Shown piece after piece: positions 44,617-52,006 of a stretch of 64,000 nt of DNA (within the stretch, counting starts at the first letter, position 1; each line of letters begins with the position of its first letter). The notes below the pieces were generated by a model. It did no database searches. It worked only from the letters and a program-made list of their open reading frames with translations, and was not told the origin of the DNA. This DNA comes from RHKX01 sp963839535. Lineage in GTDB: Bacteria > Actinomycetota > Thermoleophilia > Solirubrobacterales > 70-9. The stretch lies in assembly GCA_963839535.1 (NCBI GenBank), contig CAWIVF010000006.1:372001-436000 (forward strand), given 5' to 3'. Position numbers and translations under genes: made by a program.

Positions 44617-44985
44617 ATGGAAACACCTGAAGCAGCCATCAAGATCACCGACGTCGCCGCGGGCAAGCTCAAGGAGCTGCTCGCCTCCCAGTCGGAGTCG
44701 GATCAGGCTCTGCGGGTCGCCGTGCGCGGCGGGGGCTGCTCGGGCTTCCAGTACGCGCTCGCGCTCGACAAGCGGAAGGACGACGACAAGGTCTTCGAGC
44801 ACAACGGCGTCTCGGTCCTCGTCGACAAGGTCTCGATGCAGTTCGTCTTCGGCTCCGAGGTCGACTACGTCGAGGGCCTGCAGGGCGCCGGCTTCGCGGT
44901 CAACAACCCGAACGTCGTCGCCGCCTGCGGCTGCGGCTCGTCCTTCCAGGTGAAGGACGAGGAAGAGACCCCCGCCCACGCCTGA
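44617..44985 (+). CDS. erpA: Iron-sulfur cluster insertion protein, ErpA/IscA/HesB type
   Basis: A 122-residue A-type carrier. The three conserved cysteines are in RGGGCSGFQYALAL and AACGCGSSFQV, which bind a [2Fe-2S] or [4Fe-4S] cluster. VLVDKVSMQFVFGSEVDYVE is the usual middle part. With BolA and the CGFS glutaredoxin it forms a local iron-sulfur trafficking group. Starts without an SD after a TACAAT -10. Confidence 0.93.
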   Translation: METPEAAIKITDVAAGKLKELLASQSESDQALRVAVRGGGCSGFQYALALDKRKDDDKVFEHNGVSVLVDKVSMQFVFGSEVDYVEGLQGAGFAVNNPNVVAACGCGSSFQVKDEEETPAHA

Positions 44986-44989
44986 CGGC

Positions 44990-45262
44990 TCAGTCCTCTT
45001 CGGCCGCCCCGTAGCGGTGGTCGAGGTACTGCAGGATCCGCTTCGAGTCGTGGATCACCTCGTCCCCGTCGATCAGCAGCGGGACGCGACGCTGGCCGGT
45101 CAGCTCGACGACCTCGGGCCGGCGCCCGCGCCGATACGGCACCCGCTCGGTGCGGTGCTCGACCTCCAGCTTGCGGAGCTTCCTGGCGACGGCCCCACAG
45201 GGACAGAGGAAGTTGGTCCTGGTCGGGCAGCGGATGAGGACGACGGACGGGGCGGAGCTCAC
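44990..45262 (-). CDS. Thioredoxin-fold protein (GST N-terminal-like/glutaredoxin-like)
   Basis: A 90-residue single domain: LRKLEVEHRTERVPYRRGRR, then TGQRRVPLLIDGDEVIHDSK with the cis-proline (VP) and ending ILQYLDHRYG, as in glutathione-transferase N-terminal domains. FLCPCGAVARKL provides vicinal cysteines. The C-terminal GST helical domain is absent. Its start overlaps the end of the epimerase gene (45259..45262), so the two are one operon. Only 4 bp separate its stop from the erpA stop. Confidence 0.75.
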   Translation of the reverse strand: MSSAPSVVLIRCPTRTNFLCPCGAVARKLRKLEVEHRTERVPYRRGRRPEVVELTGQRRVPLLIDGDEVIHDSKRILQYLDHRYGAAEED

Positions 45263-46317
45263 CGCGGCGTCAGCCTCCCCGCCAGCCGCACGGCGCGGCC
45301 GGCGATGCCGAGCGCGGTGTCGGTCCGGCTGGGCTCACCGCCCACCTGATCGCCGAGCTCGTCCAGCTTCGAGCGGAGTGCGGTCTCGAGCGTCTCCTCG
45401 TGCGGGCGCGGCGAGAACCCGAGCTCGCGCTTCGCCTTCGCCGACGAGTACGTCCACCACAGCGACGCGGAGCGGGTCTCGTCGAGGGCGAGGCTGAGGG
45501 GAAGGCCGAGCTGCTCGGCGACCCTCGCCCCACCGGTCGCGACCTGGGACGGCACCTTGAGCGCGGGCGCCGGCACGCCGGAGATCCGCTCGAAGTCGGC
45601 GAAGAGGCGCTGCAGGGTGAAGTTGCGGCCGCCGAGGATGTAGCGCTCGCCGGGAGCGCCCTTCGCGTCGGCGAGGAGGTGGCCGTCGGCGACGTCCCTG
45701 ACGTCGACGATGTTGAGCCCGCCGTCGACGAAGGCGGGGATGCGACGCAGCAGATAGCGCTTGACCAGGCCCATCGAGGCGGAGCCGCCGTCATCGGGGC
45801 CGAGCACGAAGGTCGGGTTGACGATGACCACCTCGAGGCCCCGCGCGCCGACCTGGAACGCCTCGGCCTCGGCCTCGCGCTTGGAGTTCATGTAGCCGAT
45901 CCCGAGCCGCCCGGCGGTGAACATCTGATGCTCGTCCGCGCGTCCGCCGGCGGGGGCCGGCCCGATCGCGGCAACCGACGAGGTCATGACCATCCGCTTC
46001 ACCCCGGCCGCCAGGGCCTCCTCCGCGACGGTCCGCGTGCCGCCGACGTTCACCTCGAAGACGCGATCGACGTCGGTGGCCCGCATCGAGGTCATGCCGG
46101 CGACGTGGAAGACGCGATCGACGCCCTCGACGGCGCGGCGCACGGCGCGGCGGTCCGTGATGTCGCCGTTGATGCGCTCGTAGGCGAGCCCGCTGAGGAG
46201 CGAGTCGTCGGAGAGCCGCCGGGCGAGCACGCGAATCTCGTCGCCGCGGCGCGTCAGAGCCCGGGCGAGGTGCGACCCGATGAAGCCCGTTCCTCCGGTG
46301 ATCAGTGTCTTCGGCAT
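45259..46317 (-). CDS. NAD-dependent epimerase/dehydratase (extended SDR)
   Basis: A 352-residue extended SDR. TLITGGTGFIGSHLARAL is the Rossmann motif (GGxGxxG), MTSSVAAIG gives the catalytic serine, and YMNSKREAE the YxxxK pair; INGDITDRRAVRRAVEGVDR is the usual second strand. It most resembles dihydroflavonol-reductase-like enzymes, including hopanoid HpnA. The substrate is open. ATG 46317 is chosen because an upstream extension would cross the promoter of the divergent DegV gene. Confidence 0.88.
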   Translation of the reverse strand: MPKTLITGGTGFIGSHLARALTRRGDEIRVLARRLSDDSLLSGLAYERINGDITDRRAVRRAVEGVDRVFHVAGMTSMRATDVDRVFEVNVGGTRTVAEEALAAGVKRMVMTSSVAAIGPAPAGGRADEHQMFTAGRLGIGYMNSKREAEAEAFQVGARGLEVVIVNPTFVLGPDDGGSASMGLVKRYLLRRIPAFVDGGLNIVDVRDVADGHLLADAKGAPGERYILGGRNFTLQRLFADFERISGVPAPALKVPSQVATGGARVAEQLGLPLSLALDETRSASLWWTYSSAKAKRELGFSPRPHEETLETALRSKLDELGDQVGGEPSRTDTALGIAGRAVRLAGRLTPR

Positions 46318-46379
46318 CGGGCTGATGGTAGTGACGCAGACCCGATGGCCTGACTGGCAAGTGATACAAAGCCCCGACG

Positions 46380-47262
46380 GTGAATTCACGGACGACCACC
46401 GCCGTGGTCTGCGATACGACCGCCTACCTCCCGGCGGAGATGATCGAGGCCCGCGGAGTCGAGCGGGTGAGCCTCTACGTGGCCCTCGGCGGCGAGCAGC
46501 GCCGCGAGAGCCAGATCTCCGACTACGACAGCTTCTTCGAGCGCCTGCGGGCGAGCGACGAGGGCGCGACGACGTCCCAGCCCTCCGTCGGAGACTTCAT
46601 CGAGGTCTACGCGCCGCTGCTCGAGGCGGGCCGCGAGATCGTCTCGATCCACCTCTCGGCGACGATCTCGGGCACCTACGAGGCGGCCCTGCAGGCCCGC
46701 CAGCGCCTGATCGACGACGGCCAGGGCGGCGAGCGCATCCACGTCCTCGACAGCCGGACCGCCTGCGGCGGGATGGGGATGCTCGTCCTCTCGGCCTCGG
46801 CCGCGGCGGCGGCGGGCGAATCGCCCGAGGCGGTGATCGCCCGGGCCAACGAGATCCGCGAAGAACTGCGGATGTGGTTCGCCATCGACACCCTCGAGTA
46901 CCTGCGGCGAGGCGGCCGGATCGGCGCCGCGCGCGCCTGGCTCGGCTCGGCGCTTCAGATCAAGCCGATCCTCACCCTCGAGGAGGAGATCACCCCGGTC
47001 GAGCGCGTCCGCACCCGCCGGCGCGTCTTCGAGCGCCTGGTCCAGTACGCGCAGGAGCTGCACGACGAGGGCCGCGACGCCTGGGTCGTCCAGCACATCC
47101 ACGACCCGGAGAACGCTCAGCGCCTGGTCGAGCGCTGCCGCGAGGTGATGGGAAGCGACCCCCTCTTCGTCTCCGAGGTCGGCCCGGTGATCGGCGCCCA
47201 CACGGGCCCGGGCCTGCTGGGCGTCGGCGGAGTGCCGCGGGAGCTGCTCGAAGCCGGAGTAG
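46380..47262 (+). CDS. DegV family fatty-acid-binding protein, frame error at 3' end
   Basis: About 294 residues of DegV fold: AVVCDTTAYLPAEMIEARGV, EGATTSQPSVGDFIEVYAPL, IVSIHLSATISGTYEAALQA, DTLEYLRRGGRIGAARAWLG and VGPVIGAHTGPGLLGVGGVP. DegV (FakB-like) proteins bind a fatty acid for phosphorylation by FakA. The frame as read runs on through the following repeat. Dropping one A near 47251 gives LLEPE and TAG 47260, the natural end. GTG 46380 lacks an SD and has TACAAA 9 bp upstream. Confidence 0.88.
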
Positions 47263-47264
47263 GG

Positions 47265-47530
47265 GCGTGGCCTCGCGAGGGGCCGGATCGGGGGCTCGGG
47301 CGCGGGTTTGGGCTGATGAGGGAGGGGGGTGGCCGAGCCTCGATCAGTGGGGTCGACTTTGGCCAGCATCCTGGCCTTAAACGCCCCACTGCCCGCGGTG
47401 GCACGGATTTCCCGCCACAGCAAGGCGAATCCGTGCCAGCGCAGCTCGGAGGCCACAGCGGCCGCAAACCCTCCCCCTCATCAGCCCAAACCAAGCCCCG
47501 GCAATCGCCGGGCGACTCGCGAGGCCGCGC
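47265..47530. repeat. Convergent-junction element, family B, copy 1
   Basis: A 266-bp structured element filling the space between the DegV and DUF3618 stop codons. P1: 47265-47279 with 47516-47530 (15 bp). P2: 47305-47322 with 47475-47492 (18 bp, perfect). P3: CCCGGC/GCCGGG at 47497-47512. Core hairpin 47345-47391 (CAGTGGGG/CCCCACTG, inner GGCCAG/CTGGCC). Extra hairpin 47400-47437 (GGCACGGATT/AATCCGTGCC). Positions 47305-47322 and 47368-47391 are identical in copy 2 at 60 kb. No long protein frame is credible here. Confidence 0.82.
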
Positions 47531-47531
47531 G

Positions 47532-47792
47532 CTAGGAGTTGCGCCGGCGGCGGCGCTTCAGCATCGCCATGCCGCCGATCACGAAGCCGGCGACGGCGGC
47601 GCCCCTGATCAGCTGCTCGCGGTGCTCGCTGATCTGGCGGCGCCAGTCGGTGAGCTCGTTGACGCGGCCGCGGAGGGCGACGACGGAGCGGGCGAGCTCG
47701 GCCTGCTGAAGGTCGATGTCGCGGCGGATCTCCGCGGCGGTCCGCCCCGGTGCGCCCGGTCGCGGCGCTGATCTCGCGGGCCCGTCGCTCAT
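47532..47792 (-). CDS. DUF3618-type membrane-anchored protein
   Basis: An 86-residue protein: GRTAAEIRRDIDLQQAELAR, an amphipathic helix typical of DUF3618 (E-I-x-R-D-I), then one membrane helix (GAAVAGFVIGGMAMLKRRRR) and a basic end. In actinobacteria it occurs with holin-X and DUF4235 genes, as here. The role is unknown but envelope-related. Its TAG stop directly borders the family B element. The start overlaps the holin-like gene. Confidence 0.78.
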   Translation of the reverse strand: MSDGPARSAPRPGAPGRTAAEIRRDIDLQQAELARSVVALRGRVNELTDWRRQISEHREQLIRGAAVAGFVIGGMAMLKRRRRRNS

Positions 47793-48235
47793 ACCTTCCT
47801 CCCGAGGGTGGCCTTGGTCTCCTTGGCCTCCTCGATCGCCATCTCAGGCGTGGGCGGAGTGCCCTTCTGGACCGCCTTGTAGGCGATGAGGCCGGCGATC
47901 CCGGCGGTGATGAACCAGAAGAGCGCCTCGATGCCGAAGCCGATCCAGACGGAGCCTTCGACCCCGAGGATGTCGTTGATCGCCCATGCGATCGAGTGCA
48001 TCAGCATCGCGAGGCCGAGCAGGGCGAAGATCCCGGCGGCGATCCCGACGACGGAACCGCGGAGCAGGTTCGAGACCTTCTCCCCCAGCTCAACCTTGGC
48101 GAGCTCGACCTCCTCGCGGACGAGGAGGGAGACGCGCTCGGCGACGTCGAAGGCCATCTCGCCGACCTTGCGATCGCCGTTCGGCGGCAAGGGGGCGGGG
48201 GGCCCGGCGGGGGTTCCGGTGGGCGTGCCGCTCAC
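47789..48235 (-). CDS. Phage-holin-family-like membrane protein (actinobacterial holin-X, PF07332 type)
   Basis: A 148-residue protein. A Pro/Gly-rich head is followed by a long amphipathic helix (FDVAERVSLLVREEVELAKV, ELGEKVSNLLRGSVVG) and two membrane helices (IAAGIFALLGLAMLMHSIAW, FWFITAGIAGLIAYKAVQKG). Despite the family name it is a chromosomal envelope protein; there are no phage genes here. GTG 48235 overlaps the stop of the upstream small gene, and its stop overlaps the DUF3618 start. Confidence 0.78.
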   Translation of the reverse strand: MSGTPTGTPAGPPAPLPPNGDRKVGEMAFDVAERVSLLVREEVELAKVELGEKVSNLLRGSVVGIAAGIFALLGLAMLMHSIAWAINDILGVEGSVWIGFGIEALFWFITAGIAGLIAYKAVQKGTPPTPEMAIEEAKETKATLGRKV

Positions 48236-48366
48236 TCGGGCGGGTCCTCGTCGTAGATGCGGCGGTAAAGCGTGGCCGCGATGCGGCTGGCGAGGATGCT
48301 CGCGAGCGCTCCGGTCGCGGCGAGGAGGCCCGACCAGACGAGCTTTCTGGTGATGTCGCTATCCAT
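48232..48366 (-). CDS. DUF4235-like micro membrane protein (44 aa)
   Basis: ATG 48366 to TGA 48232 encodes MDSDITRKLVWSGLLAATG, then ALASILASRIAATLYRRI and YDEDPPE. One amphipathic/hydrophobic helix with a KLVW start and an acidic end matches short DUF4235-like proteins that accompany holin-X and DUF3618. First gene of the three-gene minus-strand operon. Confidence 0.62.
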   Translation of the reverse strand: MDSDITRKLVWSGLLAATGALASILASRIAATLYRRIYDEDPPE

Positions 48367-48387
48367 TGAGGTTCATCCTGCCCATGC

Positions 48388-48407
48388 GCGGGTTACTCGA
48401 AACCCGC
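48388..48407 (-). terminator. Hairpin between TetR gene and DUF4235-like gene
   Basis: GCGGGTT (48388-48394) and AACCCGC (48401-48407) pair around a 6-nt loop, in the 75-bp gap after the TetR stop. It probably separates the nitrilase-TetR unit from the envelope operon. Confidence 0.5.
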
Positions 48408-48441
48408 AACGCGCGAGGGGCGACCTTACCTGAGCGGGCTC

Positions 48442-49056
48442 TCAGCCTTCGTCCCGGCGCTGGAGCCCGCAGACGAGCGTCTCGACGACCATCTCCTGGG
48501 CGCGCTCGAATTCCTCGTCGGTCGCCGGGATCAGCCCGAAGACCCAGCCCGAGAGCAGCTGCTCGATGGCGCCGTAGAACCACATGCCGACGAAGTCCGC
48601 ATCGACCTCGGGCCGGAAGACGCCGGCGGCCTGCCCCTCGGTGACGATCTGGGCGACCGCGTCGTAGGCGCGGCTGATCTCGGGCAGGTGGGTGGCGCCG
48701 AAGGAGTTCGCGGCGCGGGTGACCTCGATGATGATCACCTTCATCAGCTCCGGGTTGTGCCGGTAGGAGCCGATGATGAACCCGGCGATCCCCGAGAGCT
48801 TCTCGCGCGGCGAGATGTCGCGGGCGAGCAGCTCGTCCCCGGCGCTGAGGAGCAGCGACCAGCGCTCGGTGAAGAGCTCCGTCATCACCGCCTCCTTCGA
48901 GCGGAAGTAGTGGTAGACGAGGCCGTAGGCGACCCCCGCCTCGTCGGCGATGTCGGCGACCCGGGTGGAGTGGTAGCCCTGCCGCGCGAAGACCGTGATC
49001 GCGGCGTCGAGGATCGCGCGCCGCTTGTCGACCACCGGGGTGCGTGCCTCAGCCAC
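48442..49056 (-). CDS. TetR-family regulator
   Basis: About 204 residues. The helix-turn-helix is RRAILDAAITVFARQGYHST followed by RVADIADEAGVAYGLVYHYF and RSKEAVMTELF, a textbook TetR head. The C-terminal ligand domain contains AANSFGATHLPEISRAYDAV and GMWFYGAIEQLLSGWVFGL, similar to regulators of fatty-acid metabolism. GTG 49056 overlaps the end of the nitrilase gene by 8 bp. The palindrome at 49934 upstream of the operon is its probable operator. Confidence 0.88.
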   Translation of the reverse strand: MAEARTPVVDKRRAILDAAITVFARQGYHSTRVADIADEAGVAYGLVYHYFRSKEAVMTELFTERWSLLLSAGDELLARDISPREKLSGIAGFIIGSYRHNPELMKVIIIEVTRAANSFGATHLPEISRAYDAVAQIVTEGQAAGVFRPEVDADFVGMWFYGAIEQLLSGWVFGLIPATDEEFERAQEMVVETLVCGLQRRDEG

Positions 49057-49885
49057 GGGCACCGACCTCCTCGGGCCAGGCGTATGCGCCGCCGCGGCGG
49101 TTGGCGAGCGAGGGGACGCGCTCGCGCACTCCCTCGAGCTCGGCCAGGTCGAGGTCGGCGATCGCGTAGCCCTCGCCCGCGGCGATCTCATCGAGCACCT
49201 TCCCCCAGGGGTCGACGATCATCGAGTGGCCCCAGGAGTCGTAGTGCGGCGGCGCCTCGCCGGACTGGTTGGCGGCGATGACGAAGAGCTGGTCCTCGAT
49301 CGCCCGCGCGCGCAGCAGGACCTCCCAGTGATCGCGGCCGGTGGTCGAGGTGAAGGCGGAGGGGACGGTGATCGCAAGCGCTCCCCGCAGGGCGAGGATC
49401 CGGTAGAGCTCGGGGAAGCGGAGGTCGTAACAGACGGTCATCCCGAGCGGCAGGTCTCCGGCCGCGCCGAGGACGATCTCCTCCCCCGCCTGCTCGCCGT
49501 CGGACTCGCGGTAGGAGACGCCGCCGACGTCGACGTCGAACATGTGGATCTTGCGGTAGGTGGCCGTGATCTCGCCCGCCGGGTCGATCAGCAGCGAGGT
49601 GTTCGAGAGCAGCTCGCGCCCGGGCACCCGCTCGGCCACGCTGCCGGCGAGGAGGTGGACGCCGAGCTCGCGGGCCCAGCCTCGCGTCGTCGCCACGACC
49701 GGCCCGTCGAGGGGCTCCGCTCGCTCCGCCATCACCTCCGCGGAGCCGAGCAGGCTCCACTTTTCAGGCAGGACCAGCAGATTGGCTCCCGCCTGGGCGG
49801 CGGCGCGCAACTGGCGCTCGGCGGCCTCGAGGTTGGCGTCCACGTCGGCCGTGGAGTTGAGCTGTATCGCAGCGGCGCGCATCAC
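49049..49885 (-). CDS. Carbon-nitrogen hydrolase (nitrilase superfamily)
   Basis: A 278-residue CN hydrolase with the Glu-Lys-Cys triad: Glu in LLVLPEKW, Lys in TYRKIHMFD, Cys in GMTVCYDLRFPELYR. These motifs match the omega-amidase/Nit group, which hydrolyses alpha-keto acid amides or deaminated glutathione. It is not secreted. First gene of a two-gene unit with a TetR regulator. Confidence 0.9.
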   Translation of the reverse strand: MMRAAAIQLNSTADVDANLEAAERQLRAAAQAGANLLVLPEKWSLLGSAEVMAERAEPLDGPVVATTRGWARELGVHLLAGSVAERVPGRELLSNTSLLIDPAGEITATYRKIHMFDVDVGGVSYRESDGEQAGEEIVLGAAGDLPLGMTVCYDLRFPELYRILALRGALAITVPSAFTSTTGRDHWEVLLRARAIEDQLFVIAANQSGEAPPHYDSWGHSMIVDPWGKVLDEIAAGEGYAIADLDLAELEGVRERVPSLANRRGGAYAWPEEVGARG

Positions 49886-49933
49886 TCTCCTTCCCGGCCC
49901 TGACGGGTCCTCCGGGCACCTCCGGAGGCCACT

Positions 49934-49949
49934 GATTGACTGGTCAATC
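49934..49949. promoter_or_regulatory. TetR-type operator candidate
   Basis: GATTGAC (49934-49940) and GTCAATC (49943-49949) form a near-perfect 16-bp palindrome, 50 bp before the nitrilase start. It is markedly AT-rich for this window and is of a size bound by TetR dimers. Confidence 0.6.
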
Positions 49950-49980
49950 TAGCTGACCGCAGGCGGGGCGGCCACGGTCC

Positions 49981-50382
49981 TCAGCCCGTCGTGACGATCA
50001 GCACCCCGAGCCCGCCGATGACCAATCCGCAGGCGGCGGCGCCCACGATCGCGAGCGAGCCGGAGGCGGAGGCGGCCCCGAAGCCGGCGATCAGCCCGAG
50101 CAGCACGAACGCCGTCGCGGCGACCGCGGCGATCCCTCCCCAGGCCGTCAGCGCCAGCTCCCAGCGCTTGTCGCGATCCTCGACCCGCGCGGCGTAGCGC
50201 GCGTGCAGCGGGAACGGGAGGGCGCCGAGGGCCGTCAGGAGGCCGAGCGCGTAGACGATCAGCCAGGGGTCGAGGTGGTCGAAGCCGAGGTGGGGCTCGT
50301 CGCCGAGGACCACTCCGAGGGCACCGAGCGCGGCCACGAGCACGCCGCCCAGGACGACGAGGCCGGCGGTGCGCGAGGTCAT
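49981..50382 (-). CDS. Four-helix membrane protein, hypothetical
   Basis: A 133-residue protein with four hydrophobic helices: TAGLVVLGGVLVAALGALGV, LIVYALGLLTALGALPFPL, ALTAWGGIAAVAATAFVLLG and GAAACGLVIGGLGVLIVTTG. No domain is recognised. It overlaps the stop of the MerR gene by 4 bp and is last in the crotonase-BKACE-MerR operon. Confidence 0.6.
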   Translation of the reverse strand: MTSRTAGLVVLGGVLVAALGALGVVLGDEPHLGFDHLDPWLIVYALGLLTALGALPFPLHARYAARVEDRDKRWELALTAWGGIAAVAATAFVLLGLIAGFGAASASGSLAIVGAAACGLVIGGLGVLIVTTG

Positions 50383-51098
50383 TCGCCCAGCGCCGAGCGC
50401 CGCGCCCTGAGCTCCTCGGTGACGAGCTTGGCGTTCATCGCCGCGATCAGATCGGCGAGGGGATCGATGCCGGCCTCGATCAGCTCGGCCGCGCGGTCCG
50501 GCTCGATCCGGCCGACGACCTTCTCCGAGAGCAACTCGACCTCGCGGCGGGCGAGGGCGCGCAGCGGCTCGAGGAAGCGGGCCGCGTCGTGGACGGTGAA
50601 GCCGATCCGCTCGTCGTAGCCCCCGGCCCGGAAGCGGGCGATCGCCTCGACGATGCGCACGTCCGACGGCGAGTAGCCCTCCTCCGCCGGGCTCAGGATG
50701 CCGAGCGCCGAGAGCCGCTCGAGGGCGTCCGCCGGCACCGCGAGGCGCTCGCTGACCTCGGCGGCCGGGGTGCGGCCGCGCTCCCGCTCGAGCGCGACCT
50801 CGAGACCGCGATCGGCCTCGGCCAGCTGCTCCCGGACCCGGTCGAGGTCCCCCTCCTCGCGCTCGAGCAGCTCGCGGATCACCCGCAGCGGCATGAAGCG
50901 CTCCTCCTGGAGCAGCTTGATCAGCCGGATCCGCTCGACCAGCTCCGGCGGGTAGTAGGCCATGTTCCGCGAGGTCTTGCGGCCCTCCGGCAGCAGGCCC
51001 TCGCGCAGGTAGTGGCGGACGGTCGCGACCGGCACCCCGGCGCCCTCGGCGAGCTCGCTGATCTTGAGGGCGGGTGCGGGAGGCGACCCCGAGGCCAT
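50379..51098 (-). CDS. MerR-family regulator
   Basis: A 239-residue regulator. ALKISELAEGAGVPVATVRH is the MerR helix-turn-helix and YLREGLLPEGRKTSRNMAYY its wing. VERIRLIKLLQEERFMPLRV and a long dimerisation helix follow. The effector domain of about 120 residues (DALERLSALGILSPAEEGYS) is of the type found with acyl-CoA metabolism genes and lacks the cysteines of metal sensors. Its operon partners are a BKACE enzyme and a crotonase, so a CoA thioester or keto acid ligand is plausible. Confidence 0.82.
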   Translation of the reverse strand: MASGSPPAPALKISELAEGAGVPVATVRHYLREGLLPEGRKTSRNMAYYPPELVERIRLIKLLQEERFMPLRVIRELLEREEGDLDRVREQLAEADRGLEVALERERGRTPAAEVSERLAVPADALERLSALGILSPAEEGYSPSDVRIVEAIARFRAGGYDERIGFTVHDAARFLEPLRALARREVELLSEKVVGRIEPDRAAELIEAGIDPLADLIAAMNAKLVTEELRARRSALGE

Positions 51099-51103
51099 TT
51101 CGG

Positions 51104-52006
51104 TCAGGCCTCCGGCTCGGCCCGTCCCCGGCCCTTCGTGAGCCCGAGCAGCTCGCGCGCCTCGGCGACGGTCGCCGCCCGCCGCCCGACGTCCTCGGCC
51201 ATCGTCCGCGCCTTGGCGATCAGGTCGCCGTTGGAGCGCGCCATCTCGCCGTCGGGGAGATAGAGGTTGTCCTCGAGCCCGGCGCGGACGTTGCCGCCGA
51301 GCACGAGCGAGGTGGCGAGCAGCTTCCACTGGTCGCGGGAGACGCCGATCACCTGCCAGTTGTGCGGGCCCTCGGGGCCGCGCGGGATCTGGTCCGACAT
51401 CGCGAAGACGTTGCGCGGGACCGGGCGGATGCCGCCGGTGACGCCCATCACGAGGCTGATCTGGAGCGGCTCCTCCAGCAGCCCCATGTCCAGGAGCGGG
51501 TCGAGGTTGGCGACGTGCCCGGCGTCGAAGCACTCGTGCTCGGGCTGGATGCCGAGCTCGTTCATCTCGTTGATGAACTCGATGATCGTGTCGAAGCTGT
51601 TCTCGAACACCGCCTTGAAGACGAAGTCCTTGCGGCGGCGCGAGTACTTCGCGTAGTTCATCGAGGACATGTTGAGCGCGGCGACGTCGGGCTTGAGCTC
51701 GCGCAGGTAGGCGAGGCGCTTCTCCATCGGGACCCCGATCGCGCCGGTCGAGTAGTTGACGATCACGTCGCCGACCTCGGCGCGGATCGCCTCGGTGATC
51801 GCGCGGAAGTCCTCGATCTCGTAGGAGGGGACGCCGTCGGGCGTGCGCGCGTGGATGTGGATCTGGGAGGCGCCCTCGTCGACCGCCCGGCGCGCCTCTG
51901 CCGCGTACTCCTCCGGCGTGTACGGGATCGCCGGGCACTGGTCCCGGTTGGCGATCGCCCCGCTGATCGAGCAGGTGATGATCACGGGGTCGGCGAACGA
52001 GCTCAT
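51104..52006 (-). CDS. Beta-keto acid cleavage enzyme (BKACE, DUF849)
   Basis: A 300-residue TIM-barrel protein. VIITCSISGAIANRDQCPAI, DEGASQIHIHARTPDGVPSY (zinc-binding HIH), LNMSSMNYA, ECFDAGHVANL and VMGVTGGIRP are BKACE features. The enzymes condense a beta-keto acid with acetyl-CoA to give acetoacetate and a CoA ester; the lysine-fermentation enzyme Kce is the prototype. ATG 52006 overlaps the crotonase stop. Confidence 0.87.
   Translation of the reverse strand: MSSFADPVIITCSISGAIANRDQCPAIPYTPEEYAAEARRAVDEGASQIHIHARTPDGVPSYEIEDFRAITEAIRAEVGDVIVNYSTGAIGVPMEKRLAYLRELKPDVAALNMSSMNYAKYSRRRKDFVFKAVFENSFDTIIEFINEMNELGIQPEHECFDAGHVANLDPLLDMGLLEEPLQISLVMGVTGGIRPVPRNVFAMSDQIPRGPEGPHNWQVIGVSRDQWKLLATSLVLGGNVRAGLEDNLYLPDGEMARSNGDLIAKARTMAEDVGRRAATVAEARELLGLTKGRGRAEPEA

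Noticed and set aside
47265..47530. Family B as a CRISPR array or tRNA cluster
   Set aside because: There is no repeat-spacer periodicity, and none of the hairpins forms a cloverleaf with anticodon and TPsiC motifs.
46380..47771. A 463-residue DegV protein with a long tail
   Set aside because: The tail is translation of the family B element and of antisense DUF3618 sequence; a one-base correction gives the normal DegV end at 47262.
47789..48235. Prophage remnant because of a holin-family gene
   Set aside because: Actinobacterial holin-X genes are chromosomal envelope genes that travel with DUF3618/DUF4235, as here; there are no other phage genes or att-like repeats.
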